Of a stretch of 64,000 nucleotides of DNA, positions 60,274 to 64,000 are shown one piece after another. The position numbers and the translations under genes were made by a program. Under the pieces are notes generated by a model. The model had not been told where the DNA came from. It saw only the letters and a list, made by a program, of their open reading frames with translations, and made no database searches. The number at the start of each line of letters is the position of its first letter. The first letter of the stretch is position 1. Origin of the DNA: Terribium retamae (GTDB lineage: Bacteria; Pseudomonadota; Alphaproteobacteria; Rhizobiales; Rhizobiaceae); contig NZ_JAKREW010000004.1 in the NCBI RefSeq assembly GCF_022347545.1, forward strand, positions 178,521-242,520. The letters are read 5' to 3'.

Positions 60274-60995
60274 AGATCACAGGCTTCCTTTTCGGCAGCG
60301 TGAAATCGATGTTGCACGGCATCGCACTCGCTATGGCTGTTTTAAGCCTGTGCTGCGGCGGGGCATTCAGCGAGGACGTCACCCAGTTGAAATGGGAAAT
60401 GCTGGTCCCGCCGACGGAACCGCTGACAAATTCCCCGGACCAACTCCCCTATGAGCAGCAGTTGGCATTGAGGAATGTGCTGTATTGGAAAGGGCATCCG
60501 TCGAGCGACGTGAGCGAAGAGCTTGCCCTTCAGCGTGACGAAGCCAAAAAAAGGGTCGACGCAGAGAGGGAGAACCTCGCAAAGCACGGCGTCGATCTTG
60601 ATGCGCTCTACGAACAATATGTGGCCTGGGCTACCGAGGTCGAGAGACGCGGAACGCTTACCGAGCAGAAGTATGATGGCAAGCGGGTTGCGATCACCGG
60701 ATATCTGCTGCCCTTGGATTTTGACCCAGCCGGTACGACCGAGTTCCTGCTCGTCCCCTATTTCGGTGCATGCATCCATGAGCCGCCACCACCGCCGAAC
60801 CAGGTGATCTACTTGAAATCCTCCGCTCCATACGCGCCAGCGGCTCTGTTTGAGGGCGTCATGATAACCGGCATCATGCGCGTGCAGTCTGAAAAGAAAG
60901 AGCTCTCTTTGATCGACGGCTCAGACGAAGTTGCCTCAGGCTATCTTTTGGAGGGCGAAAGCATCGTTCCCTATCAAGGCGACAGTGGCGGCTAA
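60270..60995 (+). CDS. DUF3299 exported protein
   Basis: 241 residues. A hydrophobic N terminus (about 12-34) acts as signal peptide. The C-terminal domain (about 130-235) begins YDGKRVAITGYLLPLDFD and contains VPYFGACIHEPPPPPNQVIY, the diagnostic DUF3299 motif with one Cys and one His that might bind metal. It ends the four-gene unit, overlapping the permease by ATGA. DUF3299 proteins often occur beside this kind of ABC pair and DUF2796; a joint role at the periplasm is inferred. Confidence 0.88.
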   Translation: MKITGFLFGSVKSMLHGIALAMAVLSLCCGGAFSEDVTQLKWEMLVPPTEPLTNSPDQLPYEQQLALRNVLYWKGHPSSDVSEELALQRDEAKKRVDAERENLAKHGVDLDALYEQYVAWATEVERRGTLTEQKYDGKRVAITGYLLPLDFDPAGTTEFLLVPYFGACIHEPPPPPNQVIYLKSSAPYAPAALFEGVMITGIMRVQSEKKELSLIDGSDEVASGYLLEGESIVPYQGDSGG

Positions 60996-61066
60996 GGTGG
61001 TCAATCACAATGAAGCGATTCCGGCCGCCGTAGATCGGAGGCAAGCGCTGACGTGGACGGACGCAT

Positions 61067-62746
61067 TCAGCGAAACCCTGTGACCCGGAGCACCTCTGCC
61101 GGTGAGGTGAGACCTTGCCCTGCTTTCCTGGCACCATCATGCGCCATCGTGCTCATGCCTCGCTCCAGCGCGAGCGCCTCGATCCTGGCGTGGTCCGCCC
61201 CTTGTGAAGCGAGTTCGGTGATGGCCTCATCGAGGACCAGGATTTCGAAGACGGCGATGCGGCCTCGATATCCTGTGCCGTTGCAACGACCGCAGCCAAC
61301 CGCGTTGAACACTTGCTGGCCCGGGGAGAATCCGACGGCCTCGTAGCGGGAGTCGGAGGAAAAAATCTCGGATGAGAGAATTCCTTCCTGCTTGCAGTGA
61401 TCGCACAGCCGCCGCAACAGGCGCTGGGAGATGATGCCGCGTACGGCACCGACCAGCAGATAGGTCTCGACACCTAGGTCGCGCATACGCGTGAAGGCCG
61501 CCGCCGCGGTGTTTGCGTGGACGGTGGTGAGAACGAGGTGTCCGGTGAGCGCTGCCTGAACAGCGGCCCGTGCCGTCTCGCCGTCGCGTATCTCGCCGAC
61601 CAGGATCACGTCGGGGTCCTGTCGCACGAACGTCCGGATCGCAGATGAGAAGGTGATGCCGATCGCCGAGTTGATCTGCGACTGCACGATGCCGGGGATC
61701 TGGTACTCGACGGGATCCTCGATGGTCACGATCTTGCGGCCCGGATCGTTTAGCTTCGAAAGCGCGGCAGCGAGCGTCGTCGTCTTGCCGCTGCCGGTTG
61801 GGCCGGCGACGGCGATCATTCCGTGTGTGTGCTCGAGGAGACGGTTCAGCGTGTGCCGTTCTTCCTCGTCCAGGCCCACGCCCGCGAAATCGAGCAGGAC
61901 GCTGTCGCGGTGCAGGATGCGCATGACAACGGTCTCGCCATGGATGGAGGAAAGGGTCGCAACGCGCAGTTCGACTTCGCGGTCGCCAATGGGAAGGCGC
62001 ATCGCACCATCCTGAGGCTTGCGGCGCTCGGTGATGTCGAGGCCGGCAAGAACCTTGATTCGCGACACGATCGCATCGCCCATTTCATGCGGCGGCGAAG
62101 GCATGATCCGCAAGACGCCGTCGATGCGGAAACGCATCACGAGCCGTCCGCGCATCGGTTCGAGGTGGATGTCGGTTGCCCTCAAATCGAGCGCGCGCCG
62201 GAAGATGTCGTCGACGACAACCACAACCGGCGCGCCACTCGCGAGATCCCGGAGGCTTGCGATAGCCGCTTCGGAGGTTGCCCCTTCGCCGGTGGCCTGC
62301 GCAACATCCTGCATGCCGGAAAGACGTTCAAGGCAGGTTTCCAGGTCGGGTGCGGGAACCACGCAGACCTCGACGTCACCTTCCAGAACGGATCGCAGCG
62401 CCTCTATCGGGTCTGCGTCTCCGGGGTGGAGAACCCCTATGACGGCGCTCCCGTCAGGCGCCGTGAGCGGCGCTATCCAGTTCTCGACGAGAAATCGGTT
62501 TGAGAGATTCTGCGCGACGGGCCTGTAGTCAGCGAGTTGCTGCCGATCGAGAAGCCGCACCCCATAATAGGACGATAGGAAGCCTGCGAGGGCATCGGCG
62601 TCGATGATCTGCGCTTCGATCAGGCGGTGCAGGTCGGAGGCCCGCGACGCCGTGCTCTCACCGAAAAGGCCCTGCGTAGCTTCGCGGCTCGCCAGTCCGG
62701 CATCGGCCATGGCCGACAAGAGTGAGTCTGTAAGCTTTGGGTTCAT
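61067..62746 (-). CDS. gspE: Type II secretion system ATPase GspE
   Basis: 559 residues from ATG 62746; the longer open frame is discarded. N1E domain at about 1-130, then the ATPase: Walker A VAGPTGSGKTTTLAAAL, Asp box VTIEDPVEYQIPGI, Walker B DPDVILVGEIRDGETA, His box TGHLVLTTVHAN. The tetracysteine zinc site is CDHC and CGRCNGTGYRG. It powers pseudopilus assembly. The gene is 7 kb upstream of gspD on the same strand, with unrelated units between, and gspF is not next to it. Confidence 0.94.
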   Translation of the reverse strand: MNPKLTDSLLSAMADAGLASREATQGLFGESTASRASDLHRLIEAQIIDADALAGFLSSYYGVRLLDRQQLADYRPVAQNLSNRFLVENWIAPLTAPDGSAVIGVLHPGDADPIEALRSVLEGDVEVCVVPAPDLETCLERLSGMQDVAQATGEGATSEAAIASLRDLASGAPVVVVVDDIFRRALDLRATDIHLEPMRGRLVMRFRIDGVLRIMPSPPHEMGDAIVSRIKVLAGLDITERRKPQDGAMRLPIGDREVELRVATLSSIHGETVVMRILHRDSVLLDFAGVGLDEEERHTLNRLLEHTHGMIAVAGPTGSGKTTTLAAALSKLNDPGRKIVTIEDPVEYQIPGIVQSQINSAIGITFSSAIRTFVRQDPDVILVGEIRDGETARAAVQAALTGHLVLTTVHANTAAAAFTRMRDLGVETYLLVGAVRGIISQRLLRRLCDHCKQEGILSSEIFSSDSRYEAVGFSPGQQVFNAVGCGRCNGTGYRGRIAVFEILVLDEAITELASQGADHARIEALALERGMSTMAHDGARKAGQGLTSPAEVLRVTGFR

Positions 62747-63211
62747 CGAATGTACCTGTCGCACTTGACCCCTGAGCACAATGGACGCCGCCTTGCACAT
62801 GCCGAATCCGGCCGTCGGCTTAGTCCATAGAGCGGTCTGCCTGGCGTACAATTCCAAATCCGGCAGTTCCCCGGAAAGCTGCGCCAGAGCAGAAGGTTGC
62901 GCGGTGTAGGTGTCAAGAGCTTGTGCCCTTTACTCCCACCGGGTGCCACGCCAGGTAACGATTGAGAAGCTTTCGCCACACCGACATCATCGCCGCCAAT
63001 GTTGCGCCCGACTCGACCACGGCAAACGCAACGCCTGCCAGCGGCAGCTGGCGGAAATCGTCGTACGATGCGACCGTACGATCGCAGCCAAGGCCGCCTC
63101 GGTCGAGGAAGGAAGCCTTGGCCGCCAAAGGCAGACTGCGCCGCGTTGGAATGGGCAGGCTTGGAGTAGCTGGAGCCCTTTTGCCTCATCGCCTTGCAGG
63201 GCGTATCAATC
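62747..63211. other. Gene-free stretch between gspE and pntB
   Basis: The 465 bases hold only short frames with no convincing family; a 71-codon minus-strand frame at 62913-63128 is weakly coding-like. A direct repeat CGTACGAT occurs at 63062-63069 and 63075-63082. The gspE promoter should be here. I see no RNA gene or terminator that I could defend. Confidence 0.5.

Positions 63212-64000
<789 letters not shown>

Noticed and set aside
62913..63128. A 71-codon minus-strand frame between gspE and pntB
   Set aside because: It looks mildly coding but matches nothing I know and has no clear ribosome site; listed only under the gap.

Overview
The window is high-GC, densely packed alphaproteobacterial chromosome, most likely Rhizobiales and probably the Phyllobacteriaceae (Mesorhizobium or Aminobacter type). 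Supporting this are the order coaBC-ubiB-ubiE, the rhizobial form of S21, DUF992 and TPR lipoproteins, a heterotetrameric sarcosine oxidase operon, an msrA of rhizobial type and a BMP-type nucleoside ABC system. The assignment rests on gene content only. There is one tRNA (Ser-GGA), no rRNA, no CRISPR array and no recognisable transposase.

Layout. 0-1.4 kb: end of a sugar-transfer locus (GT2, GT87). 1.5-9.5 kb: two divergent acyl-CoA operons, with a TetR gene and a perfect palindromic operator between them. One side has two MDR oxidoreductases and an ACAD10/11-type dehydrogenase. The other has SDR, MaoC hydratase, an ACAD11-type phosphotransferase and SDR, followed by a second TetR. The kinase plus dehydrogenase pair suggests 4-hydroxyacyl-CoA breakdown. 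9.5-19.2 kb: small exported protein, sarcosine oxidase operon soxB-orf-soxD-soxA-soxG with an extra gene, SDR, rpsU, TPR lipoprotein, DUF992. 19.5-25.3 kb: MFS transporter, then coaBC, ubiB and ubiE with a FitAB-like toxin-antitoxin pair wedged between ubiB and coaBC.

25.4-38.8 kb is a nucleoside salvage region. It holds add, upp, deoA, a purine nucleoside phosphorylase, cdd, a BMP-family ABC importer (ATPase and two permeases in one operon) and the separate binding protein. Together these import nucleosides, deaminate them, split them to bases and recover uracil. Inserted in it are two exported proteins with matching signal peptides and TTG starts, slyX, an anti-sigma-like protein, a VOC pseudogene and a GNAT gene.

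40.5-63.2 kb, to the right of tRNA-Ser, looks accessory and mosaic. It contains truncated gene remnants, lhgO, an aldehyde dehydrogenase, a TRAP transporter (dctP about 9 kb from dctQM), a cupin protein, a 2-hydroxyacid dehydrogenase, an iron-type alcohol dehydrogenase, an SDR, DUF1330 and an IclR regulator. A 15-bp inverted repeat, TGG(A/G)CA-N3-TGTCCA, occurs upstream of three of these units, including iclR, and ties the cluster into one probable regulon. A partial type II secretion system is interleaved: gspD, prepilin peptidase and gspK at 50-54 kb and gspE at 61-63 kb, with no gspF-J or gspL/M in the window. A tight four-gene unit (DUF2796/ZrgA-like His-rich protein, ABC ATPase, FtsX/MacB-type permease, DUF3299) sits between the two T2SS pieces and probably handles zinc or another metal. 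The window ends inside a gene for the transhydrogenase beta subunit.
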